Positions 9,089-18,240 of a stretch of 64,000 nt of DNA are shown here, in pieces; the first letter of the stretch is position 1, and each line of letters begins with the position of its first letter. The notes beneath the pieces are model-generated. The model was not told where the DNA came from and made no database searches. It saw nothing but the letters and a program-made list of their open reading frames with translations. The position numbers were made by a program, and so were the translations under genes. The stretch is taken from NCBI GenBank assembly GCA_937125285.1, contig CAKZLH010000256.1, positions 1 to 64,000 of the forward strand, written 5' to 3'. The stretch is from an uncultured Balneolaceae bacterium. Its GTDB lineage: Bacteria; Bacteroidota; Rhodothermia; Balneolales; Balneolaceae.

Positions 9089-10534
9089 TTAGCCTACACT
9101 ACCTTCTAGTTTGATGTCTAGTAATTTGTTCGCCTCAACAGCAAACTCTAATGGAAGTTCTTTTAATACATCCTTTACAAATCCATTGATAATCATAGAA
9201 ATAGCGTCTTGTTCGCTTATTCCACGTTGCATTAGGTAGAATATCTGCTCTTCTCCGACCCGAGAAGTGGTTGCCTCATGTTCTACACTACTACTAGCGT
9301 TCTCACTAGAGATATAAGGAAAAGTATGTGCTCCACAAGTCTGTCCTATAAGCATTGAGTCACAAACTGAATAGTTTTTAGAGCCGGTAGCCTTTTTCCC
9401 AATTTTTACTTCCCCTCTGTAACTATTATTTGACTCTCCCGCCGAGATACCCTTTGAAATAATAGTACTTCTGGTATTCTTGCCCAAGTGAATCATTTTA
9501 GTTCCCGTATCTGCCTGTTGCTTTTTTGTAGTTACTGCAACAGAATAAAATTCGCCAATAGAATGATCTCCTTGAAGGATTACAGATGGATATTTTAAGG
9601 TGACAGCTGAACCTGTTTCTAATTGGGTCCATGAAATTTTACTATGCGCACCCTTACAAATACCTCTTTTTGTTACAAAATTAAAAATACCGCCTTTACC
9701 CTCTTCATCGCCAGAGTACCAGTTCTGAATGGTAGAATATTTAATATCTGCCCGATCTAGGGCAACAAGCTCAACCACAGCAGCATGCAGCTGGTTTTCA
9801 TCATACATTGGAGCAGTACACCCTTCTAGGTAGCTTACACTTGCACCTTCTTCAGCCACAATGAGTGTACGTTCAAATTGACCGGATTCCATATTGTTAA
9901 TTCTAAAATAGGTAGATAGCTCCATCGGACATTTAGTGTCCTTTGGTATGTAACAAAATGATCCATCAGAAAAGACGGCCGAATTTAGTGCTGCATAGAA
10001 ATTATCTCTAGCAGGCACTACTGAACCCATATATTTTTTTACGAGTTCTGGATGTTCTTTAATAGCCTCAGACATGGAACAAAAGATAACACCCGCCTCA
10101 GCTAGTTTTTCTTTGAATGAGGTGAATATGGAAACACTGTCAAAAACTGCATCTACAGCAACACCTGCTAACATTTTTTGTTCTTCGAGTGGTATCCCCA
10201 ATTTCTCATAGGTTTCACGAATATTAGGATCTACTTCGTCGAGACTGTCTAAAGTTGGACGTTTTTTAGGAGCAGAATAGTAGAGTAAATTCTCGAAATC
10301 TGGTTTTTTATACGTCGCATTAAACCATTCGGGCTCTTCCATTTCTTTCCAAGCTCTATAGGATTTCAAACGAAATTCAAGCATCCATTCGGGCTCTTCT
10401 TTTCTTTGAGAGAGCTCCTTGATAATCTCTTCGTTTAGCCCTTTTGGAAAGTCTTCGTATTCTACATCGGTGGTGAAACCATACTTATACTCTTCACCAA
10501 TCATGGACTCTAATGCCTTCGTCTCTTCACTCAT
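9089..10534 (-). CDS. sufB: SufB, Fe-S assembly scaffold subunit
   Basis: Main scaffold of the SufBC2D complex. The sequence contains the family hallmarks [28 protein letters not shown] and [15 protein letters not shown]. At 481 residues it is normal. First gene of the suf operon, with a 158-nt upstream region carrying palindromes and a candidate promoter. No Rrf2-family regulator such as IscR or SufR lies next to it. Confidence 0.96.
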   Translation of the reverse strand: MSEETKALESMIGEEYKYGFTTDVEYEDFPKGLNEEIIKELSQRKEEPEWMLEFRLKSYRAWKEMEEPEWFNATYKKPDFENLLYYSAPKKRPTLDSLDEVDPNIRETYEKLGIPLEEQKMLAGVAVDAVFDSVSIFTSFKEKLAEAGVIFCSMSEAIKEHPELVKKYMGSVVPARDNFYAALNSAVFSDGSFCYIPKDTKCPMELSTYFRINNMESGQFERTLIVAEEGASVSYLEGCTAPMYDENQLHAAVVELVALDRADIKYSTIQNWYSGDEEGKGGIFNFVTKRGICKGAHSKISWTQLETGSAVTLKYPSVILQGDHSIGEFYSVAVTTKKQQADTGTKMIHLGKNTRSTIISKGISAGESNNSYRGEVKIGKKATGSKNYSVCDSMLIGQTCGAHTFPYISSENASSSVEHEATTSRVGEEQIFYLMQRGISEQDAISMIINGFVKDVLKELPLEFAVEANKLLDIKLEGSVG

Positions 10535-10610
10535 TCTATAGATGTTTTGATGTTAGTATTTACTGTGCTAAACCTTAGCAATTACGCTTCCGTTCAATTA
10601 TTTAAATGCG

Positions 10611-10657
10611 TATTTAGAACAGTTCTAAATATAAGAAATTAGAGACCTAATTTTCAG
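10611..10657 (-). promoter_or_regulatory. suf promoter with two inverted repeats
   Basis: A perfect 21-bp palindrome spans 10611-10631: 10-nt arms TATTTAGAAC and GTTCTAAATA around one central A. A second inverted repeat follows: AAATTAG (10636-10642) and CTAATTT (10647-10653) around a 4-nt spacer. On the minus strand a candidate -10 TATATT (10628-10633) overlaps the palindrome, and a weak -35 CTGAAA (10652-10657) lies 18 nt upstream. This would place an operator across the promoter and leave a leader of about 85 nt before sufB. The 7-1-7-like geometry recalls Fur/PerR boxes, but the bases do not match one firmly. Confidence 0.45.
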
Positions 10658-10692
10658 AAATACTTACGATTTATATCTATTAAGAAGATCTG

Positions 10693-11676
10693 CTAATTAA
10701 TGGGAGTTGGAATGGTTACTTCTAGTATGATGGATGCTCCTATCGGGTTAAAGGATAATTCTCTAATAGCAGCAGGAACCAGTACGGTGTCACCTTTCAC
10801 TATCTTGGGCAACTCTGGTACATCATGTATTTCTACAGCCCCTTCTATACACATCAATACGGTACAAGATTTTGAAGTAAATTCGCGCTTAATAGCCTTT
10901 TCCAAGCAAATCCTTTTGGTAACAAAATATTCAGACTGACCAATGATACACTCTGATTCACCTGTATTATACCTTGTTAGGTAGGATTCCGGTAGAGTGA
11001 AATCTATCGCTTCTAAAGCTAGATCATTATGTAACTCCCTAGTATTTCCATGAACATCTTTACGATTAAAATCATGAATTCGATAGGTGACATCTGAGCT
11101 TTGTTGAATCTCAGCTATTAACAAACCTTTTCCTATGGTGTGAATTCGCCCAGCCGGTATGAAAAGTACATCATGTTTTTTTACTGGCTCCCTATTTAAA
11201 ACATCAACTAAGGTATCGTCATCAACATGACTTTGGTATTGTTCAGGAGTAAGCTGTTGGTTGAAACCTACGATTAAGGAAGCATCTTCATCCGCATCCA
11301 CTATATACCACATCTCCGTCTTGCCTAAGCTATTATGCCGTTTTAAGGCAAGTTCATCATTGGGATGAACTTGAATAGATAAATCCTCTTGTGCATCTAT
11401 AAATTTAAATAATAGTGGAAAATCTACACCATGAGCATCATATACGTGTTCTCCTATAAGTTCTTGCTTGTACTCTCTTATAAGTTCTGGTAATGATGTG
11501 CCAGCAAGAGCACCATTAGCAACCACTGAATGGTTAGCTGGGACTGCTGAAAGCTCCCAGGATTCGCCATCATATAAACTCATGGATTCTTTACCTAAGA
11601 TACTAGAGAGTTTAGTGCCGCCCCACAATTTTTCCTTTATGATGGGGGTAAACTTAAGCGGGTATAATTTTTCCAT
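10693..11676 (-). CDS. manA: mannose-6-phosphate isomerase, class I
   Basis: Zinc enzyme interconverting mannose-6-phosphate and fructose-6-phosphate, feeding GDP-mannose or mannose use. Metal-binding residues appear in QVHPND and in the IPAGRIHTIGKG and EIQQSSDVTYRI stretches. At 327 residues it is the short cupin form common in Bacteroidota and Firmicutes. It lies 5 nt after pta, so it is co-transcribed with the acetate genes, and ends just before the suf promoter region. Confidence 0.92.
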   Translation of the reverse strand: MEKLYPLKFTPIIKEKLWGGTKLSSILGKESMSLYDGESWELSAVPANHSVVANGALAGTSLPELIREYKQELIGEHVYDAHGVDFPLLFKFIDAQEDLSIQVHPNDELALKRHNSLGKTEMWYIVDADEDASLIVGFNQQLTPEQYQSHVDDDTLVDVLNREPVKKHDVLFIPAGRIHTIGKGLLIAEIQQSSDVTYRIHDFNRKDVHGNTRELHNDLALEAIDFTLPESYLTRYNTGESECIIGQSEYFVTKRICLEKAIKREFTSKSCTVLMCIEGAVEIHDVPELPKIVKGDTVLVPAAIRELSFNPIGASIILEVTIPTPIN

Positions 11677-11681
11677 ATAGA

Positions 11682-12638
11682 TTACGACATTAAGATTCCT
11701 AAATAAGCGGTGTGAATAATATCTGATTCAGAACACCCTCGTGAGAGATCGAGCATGGGTTTGTTTAGACCTTGAAGTATAGGGCCCATAGCCGATGCAT
11801 TGGCTAATCGTTGAACGAGTTTGTACCCAATATTTCCAGACTCTAGGTTAGGAAAAATAAATACATTTGCGTCACCAGCTACAGAACTATCTGGGGCCTT
11901 TCGCTTTGCAACTGATTGGTCCCATGCCGCATCAAATTGCAACTCTCCATCAATGGCATATCGATTATATTTCTTTTTGTATATGGTTAATGCGCTTCTA
12001 ATTTTCTCTACTCGTTCATGCTCTGCACTACCTCTTGTAGAGAAAGAAAGCAGTGCTATTTTAGGCACAATTCCTGTCAAAGATTCAAAATTTTTGGCCG
12101 AGTCGAATGCAATATTGGCTAGTTGGGCGTCGGTTGGCTCAGGTATTACGGCACAATCTGCAAAACTTAGAAGTTTATCGTCATTTAGCTCCATGATAAA
12201 ACTACTTGATATAGTTTCGGACTCTGGATGTAAACCAATAGAATGGATAGCCGCTCTGATTACATCTCCAGTGGTAGCGACCGAACCAGCAACGCAAGTG
12301 TCCACCAAATTTGTTGCCAAATAACAAGCTCCAAAGTATAACGGATCTTTAAGGGCCTTTTCGACCATTTCCAAGGTCCAACCTTTAGTTTTCCTCTTAC
12401 TAAATAAATGCTCAGCTAGCGCGGGTAGTTTAGAATCGGTTTCGGGATCTAACCAGTGAACCCTAGGATGTTGAAAAGTGGGCTGAGCTTTGTCATTTAA
12501 CACTAGAAAAACATCGGCTATTTCATTTTGAGCAAGAAACTTGGCAGCTTTAATAATTCGTTCGTCTGAGGACCTTGGAAAAAGTACTTTTCCTTGTTTT
12601 TGGAAGGCTTTATGCTCTAGTAGTTCAGTAAACTTCAT
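11682..12638 (-). CDS. pta: phosphate acetyltransferase
   Basis: Converts acetyl-CoA and phosphate to acetyl phosphate, paired with ackA. Short single-domain form, about 318 residues, without the DRTGG/CobB-like N-terminal domains of enterobacterial Pta. LFPRSSDERIIKAA at the N-terminus, ATGDVIRAAIHSIG and the C-terminal NIGYKLVQRLANASAMGPILQ are typical. The frame opens with a TTG at 12665 immediately after the upstream lipoprotein stop; the ATG at 12638 fits family N-termini better. Separated from ackA by the caspase-like lipoprotein. Confidence 0.9.
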   Translation of the reverse strand: MKFTELLEHKAFQKQGKVLFPRSSDERIIKAAKFLAQNEIADVFLVLNDKAQPTFQHPRVHWLDPETDSKLPALAEHLFSKRKTKGWTLEMVEKALKDPLYFGACYLATNLVDTCVAGSVATTGDVIRAAIHSIGLHPESETISSSFIMELNDDKLLSFADCAVIPEPTDAQLANIAFDSAKNFESLTGIVPKIALLSFSTRGSAEHERVEKIRSALTIYKKKYNRYAIDGELQFDAAWDQSVAKRKAPDSSVAGDANVFIFPNLESGNIGYKLVQRLANASAMGPILQGLNKPMLDLSRGCSESDIIHTAYLGILMS

Positions 12639-12665
12639 ACTTTGAGAGTCGAAAATAGTTTGCAA

Positions 12666-14372
12666 TTACCAATTCGTATCATGATTACCAAAAAATAGTA
12701 TGTTTTGAGGTTCATTATGTAATCTTCTTGAAGTATAATCCACATTACGTTGTAGATGATTTATGATCATATTAGTAGACTTAGAACCCTTTTTTAATGC
12801 ATCTGCCAAATAATAGCTAAAGATACTATGATACTTTTGCGCTAAACCTTGTTTTGTGTAAAGCTGGGATTGGCTACGTCCATCTGAAGAAAATATCATA
12901 CTAAAGCTTAAGTTTGAATTTACTAGTTGATCATTTATCTGGAGAATTGCTTGATAAAATTGCTCAGGTGTGCCGGAAGCATAATCGTAATTAACATCTG
13001 CAATTAAAATCAGACTACTATAGCCCAATGTTACTACCTGATCTACAATGGATTCAAAATCAAAATAGTGCTCACTATCACCTAATAAATATGTAAGGTT
13101 ATTATTCTTACCTATTGAAGCATAACCATTTAAATATAGTATAATTTGTTTCTCTTCACTTGAAATTTTTTCTAGAAGTGACCAACTTTCAAAGTATTGA
13201 TCAGGATTACTTTGATTGATAACTCTAGCTAGGTTGGTATAACCTAAGCCCAATGTATTGATAAAATATTCTTCTAATAATTTTCCATCTCTCTCGGCAT
13301 AACGCTTATTTTGTAGTCCACCACCATAAAACTCATTTGCAATAATAATTGCATTACTTGGCACCGTTCTGTTCTCTAATGGTGTAGGGATATCCCTCTC
13401 AACATCTACATTTCCAAAAGGGATATTAGGCAATGTCACAATGGAAAGTTCATCAATATAATTAGTTGGCCGCCAAATCGGGCGAACATCACTTTTTGAT
13501 AGATACGTCTCGGTTATACCATATTGTACCTTATACCAATCTTCTAATTCACCTAAATACAATAATTCACTGCCTCTCGCCAAATCAGTGAGTATTGAAT
13601 TGTTGGAATTATTGGGTTGTTGACGCAATGGACTAATATTTGATTCTACAACTACAAACCGTTCAAATATGTCGGTAATAGTTAATGGATAGATATAGGT
13701 ACTGTCATTAAAGTCTAATTCAATTCGAATATTTTGCTGCTCATCAAATGTGAAATCATTTGGGTTTAGTTCTTCCAAGAGATTGATTTGGTATGAATTC
13801 CCATCAAAATTGACCTCATTTCGAATAGCAACCGCTTCATTGCGACTATAAATGGTATAAGTCGGATTAATGAGAGGTCTACGAGAAGCTAATAGGGTAT
13901 CTGTGAGCTCAATTGTGCCTGTTCTTTTTAATAAACGCTCTTCTCCAGTAGCTAATGAAGTACCCATTTCTCTATCCCCAATCATTCCTAAAGCCAAGCT
14001 TAAACCAGCTGTCCCCAAAAACATGTACTGCTCGAAGCTACCATTAGAAAATTTTTGTGAAGTTAAGTAAGATAAATACGCACCAGAAGCTCCAAGGACT
14101 AAACCTAAAAAAGAAGGTCTATATCGCTGCAGGTACCTTCCCATTTTAATCTTTTGAGCGTATTCGTAGGTATTGGTATCCCATACCTGAAATCCGACAA
14201 TTGGTTTTTCTGGGGTAGGTGTTTCAGAAACTTTCAAGAATTGATTATTGGCTACCAACTCGAATTCTGTTCGGTCAATGGCCGTATTGTCTTCTATAAT
14301 CCATTTTGAACTACTGCATCCTAAGGATATCAAAAGTACTAAAATTGGTATGTAACGGGGATTTATGCCCAT
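12666..14372 (-). CDS. SH3/caspase-like lipoprotein, catalytic dyad lost
   Basis: A 568-residue surface or periplasmic lipoprotein: signal peptide with lipobox cysteine C19 (LISLGC). Two hydrophobic stretches (about 85-105 and 115-133) may form a hairpin in the membrane. Residues about 245-300 look like a bacterial SH3 domain. From about 345 the sequence follows the caspase fold (AIIIANEFY, then YAERDGKLLEEYF), as in Bacteroidota C14 peptidases. However, the expected SGHG histidine region reads LNGYASIG and the expected DAC cysteine region reads IADVNYD, so both catalytic residues are absent. Its start overlaps ackA by 10 nt and pta follows at once. Function unknown. Confidence 0.65.
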   Translation of the reverse strand: MGINPRYIPILVLLISLGCSSSKWIIEDNTAIDRTEFELVANNQFLKVSETPTPEKPIVGFQVWDTNTYEYAQKIKMGRYLQRYRPSFLGLVLGASGAYLSYLTSQKFSNGSFEQYMFLGTAGLSLALGMIGDREMGTSLATGEERLLKRTGTIELTDTLLASRRPLINPTYTIYSRNEAVAIRNEVNFDGNSYQINLLEELNPNDFTFDEQQNIRIELDFNDSTYIYPLTITDIFERFVVVESNISPLRQQPNNSNNSILTDLARGSELLYLGELEDWYKVQYGITETYLSKSDVRPIWRPTNYIDELSIVTLPNIPFGNVDVERDIPTPLENRTVPSNAIIIANEFYGGGLQNKRYAERDGKLLEEYFINTLGLGYTNLARVINQSNPDQYFESWSLLEKISSEEKQIILYLNGYASIGKNNNLTYLLGDSEHYFDFESIVDQVVTLGYSSLILIADVNYDYASGTPEQFYQAILQINDQLVNSNLSFSMIFSSDGRSQSQLYTKQGLAQKYHSIFSYYLADALKKGSKSTNMIINHLQRNVDYTSRRLHNEPQNILFFGNHDTNW

Positions 14373-15580
14373 GGAGTCTGCTTCGAAGCAATGGCTATTT
14401 TAGCAGCATCAATGGCAATCACTAGCTCCTCATTGGTTGGAACTACGTATATCTCAACTCTAGAATTTTCAGTGTGAATAGGGCCGAATCCGACGATTTC
14501 ATCATTTTTTTTCTCGTCAATTTCTAACCCAAGGTATTCTAGATCTTGGATGATCTTTTTTCTAATGATGGGTGAATTCTCGCCAATACCTCCAGTGAAC
14601 AATAATGCATCAGCTCCATTCAGTGCTGCTACATAGGATCCAATGTATTTCTTTGCTCTATAACAAAACACATCAACAGCCTCGTTACACCTTCTATCTC
14701 CTTGCTCTGCCTCTTCTAATAAATCCCTCATATCTCCAGCATAACCACTTAAACCAAGTAATCCACTGTGCTTATTTAACAAGGCATGAACATTGGCAAG
14801 TGACAATTCCTCTTTTTCAATCAGAAAAAATAAAATAGACGGGTCAATATCACCACTCCGAGTTCCCATGACTAAACCCTCTAATGGAGTAAATCCCATA
14901 GAGGTATCATAGGATTTCCCGTCTTTAATCGCATTTATAGACCCCCCATTACCCAAATGACAACTGATTATCTTCGATCCATTTTTTTTCCGGTTTAATC
15001 GATTAAAGTACTCCCGACTTACGAAATAATGGGAAGTACCATGAAATCCATACCTCCTAATTTTGTATCTCCGGTAAAGCCGATTGGGTATCGCATACAA
15101 ATAAGCATGCTGAGGTATGGAGTGGTGAAATGCAGTATCAAATACCGCTACATGTGGAATATTGGGTAATAACTTTTTGGCTGCACGTATACCGTGTAAA
15201 TTGGGCGGATTATGTAATGGTGCAATATCAAAGGCTTGCTCTATAGCAGACTCTACATCCTCATCAATCAAAACCGAATCTTTAAACAATTCACCGCCAT
15301 GCACCACCCTATGCCCAACAGCTTCAATTTCATCTATGGAATGAAGATTGGGGTTATCTGCTTGCATAAGTAATTCCATAATCTTACCTAATGCAGCAGA
15401 GTGATTTTCAATAGCTATGGATTTTTTTAATGGTTTTTCGTCTAAAAACTCATGCCGGATAATCGAGGTTACCGCCCCTATTCTTTCTACCAAACCCTTA
15501 CAAAGAGTGGTTCTATTTTTAGTATCAATAAGCTGATATTTGATAGAGGAACTACCGCAATTAATCACTAAAATTTTCAT
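14363..15580 (-). CDS. ackA: acetate kinase
   Basis: Makes acetate and ATP from acetyl phosphate, the ATP-yielding step of overflow metabolism. The N-terminal INCGSSSIKYQ, the central GHRVVHGG, FHGTSHYFV, HLGNGGSI and FTGGIGENSPIIR are acetate kinase signatures. At 405 residues it is normal. It lies 2 nt after the Nudix gene and overlaps the caspase-like lipoprotein gene at its 3' end, so the order is ackA-lipoprotein-pta. Confidence 0.96.
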   Translation of the reverse strand: MKILVINCGSSSIKYQLIDTKNRTTLCKGLVERIGAVTSIIRHEFLDEKPLKKSIAIENHSAALGKIMELLMQADNPNLHSIDEIEAVGHRVVHGGELFKDSVLIDEDVESAIEQAFDIAPLHNPPNLHGIRAAKKLLPNIPHVAVFDTAFHHSIPQHAYLYAIPNRLYRRYKIRRYGFHGTSHYFVSREYFNRLNRKKNGSKIISCHLGNGGSINAIKDGKSYDTSMGFTPLEGLVMGTRSGDIDPSILFFLIEKEELSLANVHALLNKHSGLLGLSGYAGDMRDLLEEAEQGDRRCNEAVDVFCYRAKKYIGSYVAALNGADALLFTGGIGENSPIIRKKIIQDLEYLGLEIDEKKNDEIVGFGPIHTENSRVEIYVVPTNEELVIAIDAAKIAIASKQTPWA

Positions 15581-15582
15581 TT

Positions 15583-16032
15583 TTACGCTTTAATTATCCA
15601 TTCGGGTAAGATGCTATTCGAAATCAACAGGTCATGAGCCATCTTCATTAGTCTTACTTGCTCTGGCCATTTGATAAAATCTTCAACAGAATCTATCGTT
15701 ATCCATTCATAGTTTGTGTGTTCATTATTGAGTTGCAGAGAAACTGTTGACTCAATTTCTGCGGCAAATGCAGGAATAAGATGTATAGTATTGGACTCAT
15801 GTTCAAAAAATGTATTTATCGACGGTATAGTCCAAAATGATACGGGAGTGCTTCCGGTTTCTTCCTTTATTTCTCGTAAAGCGGCCTGGGTGTAACTTTC
15901 GTTTTCTTTAAGCTTACCTCCCACCATTCGCCATTGGCCTGAGTAAATTTTATTCTTCGCTCGCTTGAGAACTAAAAATTCTATTGTATGGTCTTTCTTG
16001 CGGTAAAGATAAGCATCTATTAAACGTTTCAT
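15583..16032 (-). CDS. Nudix hydrolase
   Basis: Pyrophosphohydrolase of nucleoside diphosphate-linked compounds. The complete Nudix box Gx5Ex7REUxEExGU runs from G39 to S61 (GGKLKENESY ... REIKEETGS). 149 residues. The N-terminus resembles dihydroneopterin triphosphate pyrophosphatase (NudB-like), which would place it in folate synthesis, but the substrate cannot be assigned from motif alone. Lies between greA and ackA, all on the same strand. Confidence 0.85.
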   Translation of the reverse strand: MKRLIDAYLYRKKDHTIEFLVLKRAKNKIYSGQWRMVGGKLKENESYTQAALREIKEETGSTPVSFWTIPSINTFFEHESNTIHLIPAFAAEIESTVSLQLNNEHTNYEWITIDSVEDFIKWPEQVRLMKMAHDLLISNSILPEWIIKA

Positions 16033-16079
16033 ATATGGTATAAAAGTCTTTTAAGCAAGATAGGCTACCCAACTGAATG

Positions 16080-16556
16080 TTATTCAACTTCTATTTTTTG
16101 TATTTCAAGCTCTAGTGTTCCAGCAGGAACTTGTACCGTAACTACATCTCCTACTTCCTTACCTAAGAGAGCCGCGCCAATAGGACTATCAACTGAAATT
16201 TTACCTTTAGAAAAATCTGCTTCGTTGGGAGAAACCAAAGTATATTTCATCGTTTTTTTCATCTTGATATTCAGAATGGTAACCGTTGTAAGTACACGTA
16301 CTTTGGTTAAATCTAAATCCTTAGCGTCTAAGATTCGGGCATTTGCTAAAATATCTTCCAATTGTGTAATTCGAGTTTCAAGATGTCCCTGTGCTTCTTT
16401 AGCAGCATCGTATTCAGCATTTTCACTAAGATCACCTTTTGCTCTCGCTTCAGCGATATCCTCAGCAATCTCTCTACGACCTCTTGTTTTTAAATCTCTA
16501 AGCTCTTGATCCAACTTATCATATCCTTCTTGGCTTAGGTATTGTATTTTGCTCAT
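16080..16556 (-). CDS. greA: transcription elongation factor GreA
   Basis: Rescues backtracked RNA polymerase by stimulating transcript cleavage. The N-terminal coiled coil carries the acidic-tip region AKGDLSENAEYDAAKEAQ, the hallmark of Gre factors, and the C-terminal domain contains SPIGAALLGKEVGD. About 158 residues. The start is set at the third codon of the open frame (MSKIQYLSQEG), matching other GreA proteins. A candidate promoter with TATAAT lies about 65 nt upstream. Confidence 0.95.
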   Translation of the reverse strand: MSKIQYLSQEGYDKLDQELRDLKTRGRREIAEDIAEARAKGDLSENAEYDAAKEAQGHLETRITQLEDILANARILDAKDLDLTKVRVLTTVTILNIKMKKTMKYTLVSPNEADFSKGKISVDSPIGAALLGKEVGDVVTVQVPAGTLELEIQKIEVE

Positions 16557-16617
16557 AATCATCGATTAATTTAAATAGTTCTTCATCAAATTAGCATGAA
16601 GCACATAAATTACGGGT

Positions 16618-16645
16618 ATTATATGTGTTATTCTACTTTTGCTAA
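16618..16645 (-). promoter_or_regulatory. candidate sigma-70 promoter for greA
   Basis: On the minus strand TTAGCA (16640-16645) and TATAAT (16618-16623) are separated by 16 nt. The -35 overlaps the end of the MFS gene. The -10 is a perfect consensus. It would start transcription of greA-nudix-ackA-lipoprotein-pta-manA independently of the upstream MFS gene. Confidence 0.4.
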
Positions 16646-17881
16646 TGGTTCTTCTTTTGAATTGTATGGTAAAGACGATCTAGGAAGTACATGGCTAGCT
16701 AATATCAGGGCTAACATAGATAGTATGGCACCTATCAAAAAGGGAGCACCGGGTAAGTAAATGACATCTGAAGTACTAAAATAACTAAATGATTGAGTCA
16801 TTAAAGGAGGGCCAATTATGGCGGCAAAGCTAATGATACTCGTAAGTACACCCTGTAATTCTCCTTGCATGTTCGAAGGTACTTGATTAGATACAATACT
16901 TTGTAATGAAGGTCCAGCAAATCCACTAAGCGAATATGGCAGGACCATAACAAGCATCCAAAAACCGTTAGTTGCCCACGCAAAACCAATAAAACCAATC
17001 ATATAGGCAACTATTCCAAAATATACAGCGACTTGAGTTCCAATTTTAGGTATGACTACTCTAGTCAATCCTCCTTGAACGACCGCAACACAAATGCCTA
17101 CAACACCTAGAGACAGCCCAACCATTGCTTCATCCCAATTAAATTTGAACATAGTAAAGTAGGTCCATGTACTTTGGGTGGCATGATGAGATAGATACAA
17201 AATAAAAAACACCATAAATAGTCCACTAGCTTTCGATAACTTTTTTATCTGCTTAAACGCACCAAGTGGATTAGCTCTATTCCATTCGAATAGCCTTCTT
17301 TGATCTTCAGGAAGTGATTCAGGCAAAATAAAGTATCCATAACATACATTGATTATACTCAATAAAGCAGCCGCTATAAATGGTACTCGAGAACCATATT
17401 CACCAAGTAGCCCCCCCAATACAGGGCCTATTATAAAACCAAGACCAAATGCAGCACCCAATAAACCAAAATTTTGGGCTTTTTTTTCGGGAGTACTAAT
17501 ATCGGCAATATAGGCACTTGCCGTCGTCATGGTAGCACCTGTAATACCCGATAGAAAACGTGCCAAAAACAACCAACTAAGGGTTGGTGCCCATGCTAGC
17601 AATAGATAGTTCAGGCCATAGGCAAGAAGCGAACTCAGTAAGAGTGGTCTTCTACCAAAGCGATCACTTAAAGCACCAATTATAGGGGCAAAAATAAATT
17701 GGGTTCCCGCATAAATAAACATGAGCAAGCCACCAAATTCAGCCGCATTACTTATGGTTTCACCCGTGAGCTCCATAATTAAATTTGGGACTACAGGTAT
17801 TATAATACCTAGTCCAATAACATCAATAAGTACGGTAATAAAAATAAAGACTAGAGAAGCACGCTCAATTTTTGGCTTCAT
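16628..17881 (-). CDS. MFS transporter, TCR/Tet family
   Basis: Twelve-helix major facilitator with the loop motif A variant GALSDRFGRRPLLL near residue 75 and GPVLGG in helix 5, the antiporter motif. Similar to tetracycline/H+ and related drug exporters, so efflux of a small molecule is likely, but the substrate is unknown. About 417 residues. The start at 17881 overlaps the DUF971 stop as ATGA, which supports it over the ATG at 17893. Confidence 0.85.
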   Translation of the reverse strand: MKPKIERASLVFIFITVLIDVIGLGIIIPVVPNLIMELTGETISNAAEFGGLLMFIYAGTQFIFAPIIGALSDRFGRRPLLLSSLLAYGLNYLLLAWAPTLSWLFLARFLSGITGATMTTASAYIADISTPEKKAQNFGLLGAAFGLGFIIGPVLGGLLGEYGSRVPFIAAALLSIINVCYGYFILPESLPEDQRRLFEWNRANPLGAFKQIKKLSKASGLFMVFFILYLSHHATQSTWTYFTMFKFNWDEAMVGLSLGVVGICVAVVQGGLTRVVIPKIGTQVAVYFGIVAYMIGFIGFAWATNGFWMLVMVLPYSLSGFAGPSLQSIVSNQVPSNMQGELQGVLTSIISFAAIIGPPLMTQSFSYFSTSDVIYLPGAPFLIGAILSMLALILASHVLPRSSLPYNSKEEPLAKVE

Positions 17882-18207
17882 AATGACTTCCATTGTTCAT
17901 ACAGCTCTCTCAAGGTAATCCAACGATACATACCTGAGTTATGACCATCTGACCAGTGAATTTGAAGAGCGTGATTACCAATTTGATTAGCCTTACGTAT
18001 GGTCAAAACATAGTGTCCTTCAAAATTAAATGCTTCAGGGTTGAAAATTTGCATTTTGTCATGCCCACCTCTACACATAACACATGGACAATTTTTACGT
18101 AACCCATAAAACGGATACCGATACTCCAATTGATCGGACCAGATTATTTCTAGGTACTGATCGTCATTATTTATAACTATTTTGGAAGGAACCGACATAG
18201 TAACCAT
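17878..18207 (-). CDS. DUF971 domain protein
   Basis: Small protein of about 109 residues with the DUF971 (gamma-butyrobetaine hydroxylase N-terminal-like) pattern: YLEIIWSDQLEYRYPFYGLR, a CPCVMCRGG cysteine cluster that may bind zinc, and a C-terminal HWSDGHNSGMYRWITLREL. DUF971 proteins are often linked with iron-sulfur or MRP-type genes, but here it leads into an MFS gene. Function unknown. Confidence 0.85.
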   Translation of the reverse strand: MVTMSVPSKIVINNDDQYLEIIWSDQLEYRYPFYGLRKNCPCVMCRGGHDKMQIFNPEAFNFEGHYVLTIRKANQIGNHALQIHWSDGHNSGMYRWITLRELYEQWKSL

Positions 18208-18240
18208 TCATTTAATTTCATACTTGAATATACTCATTAT

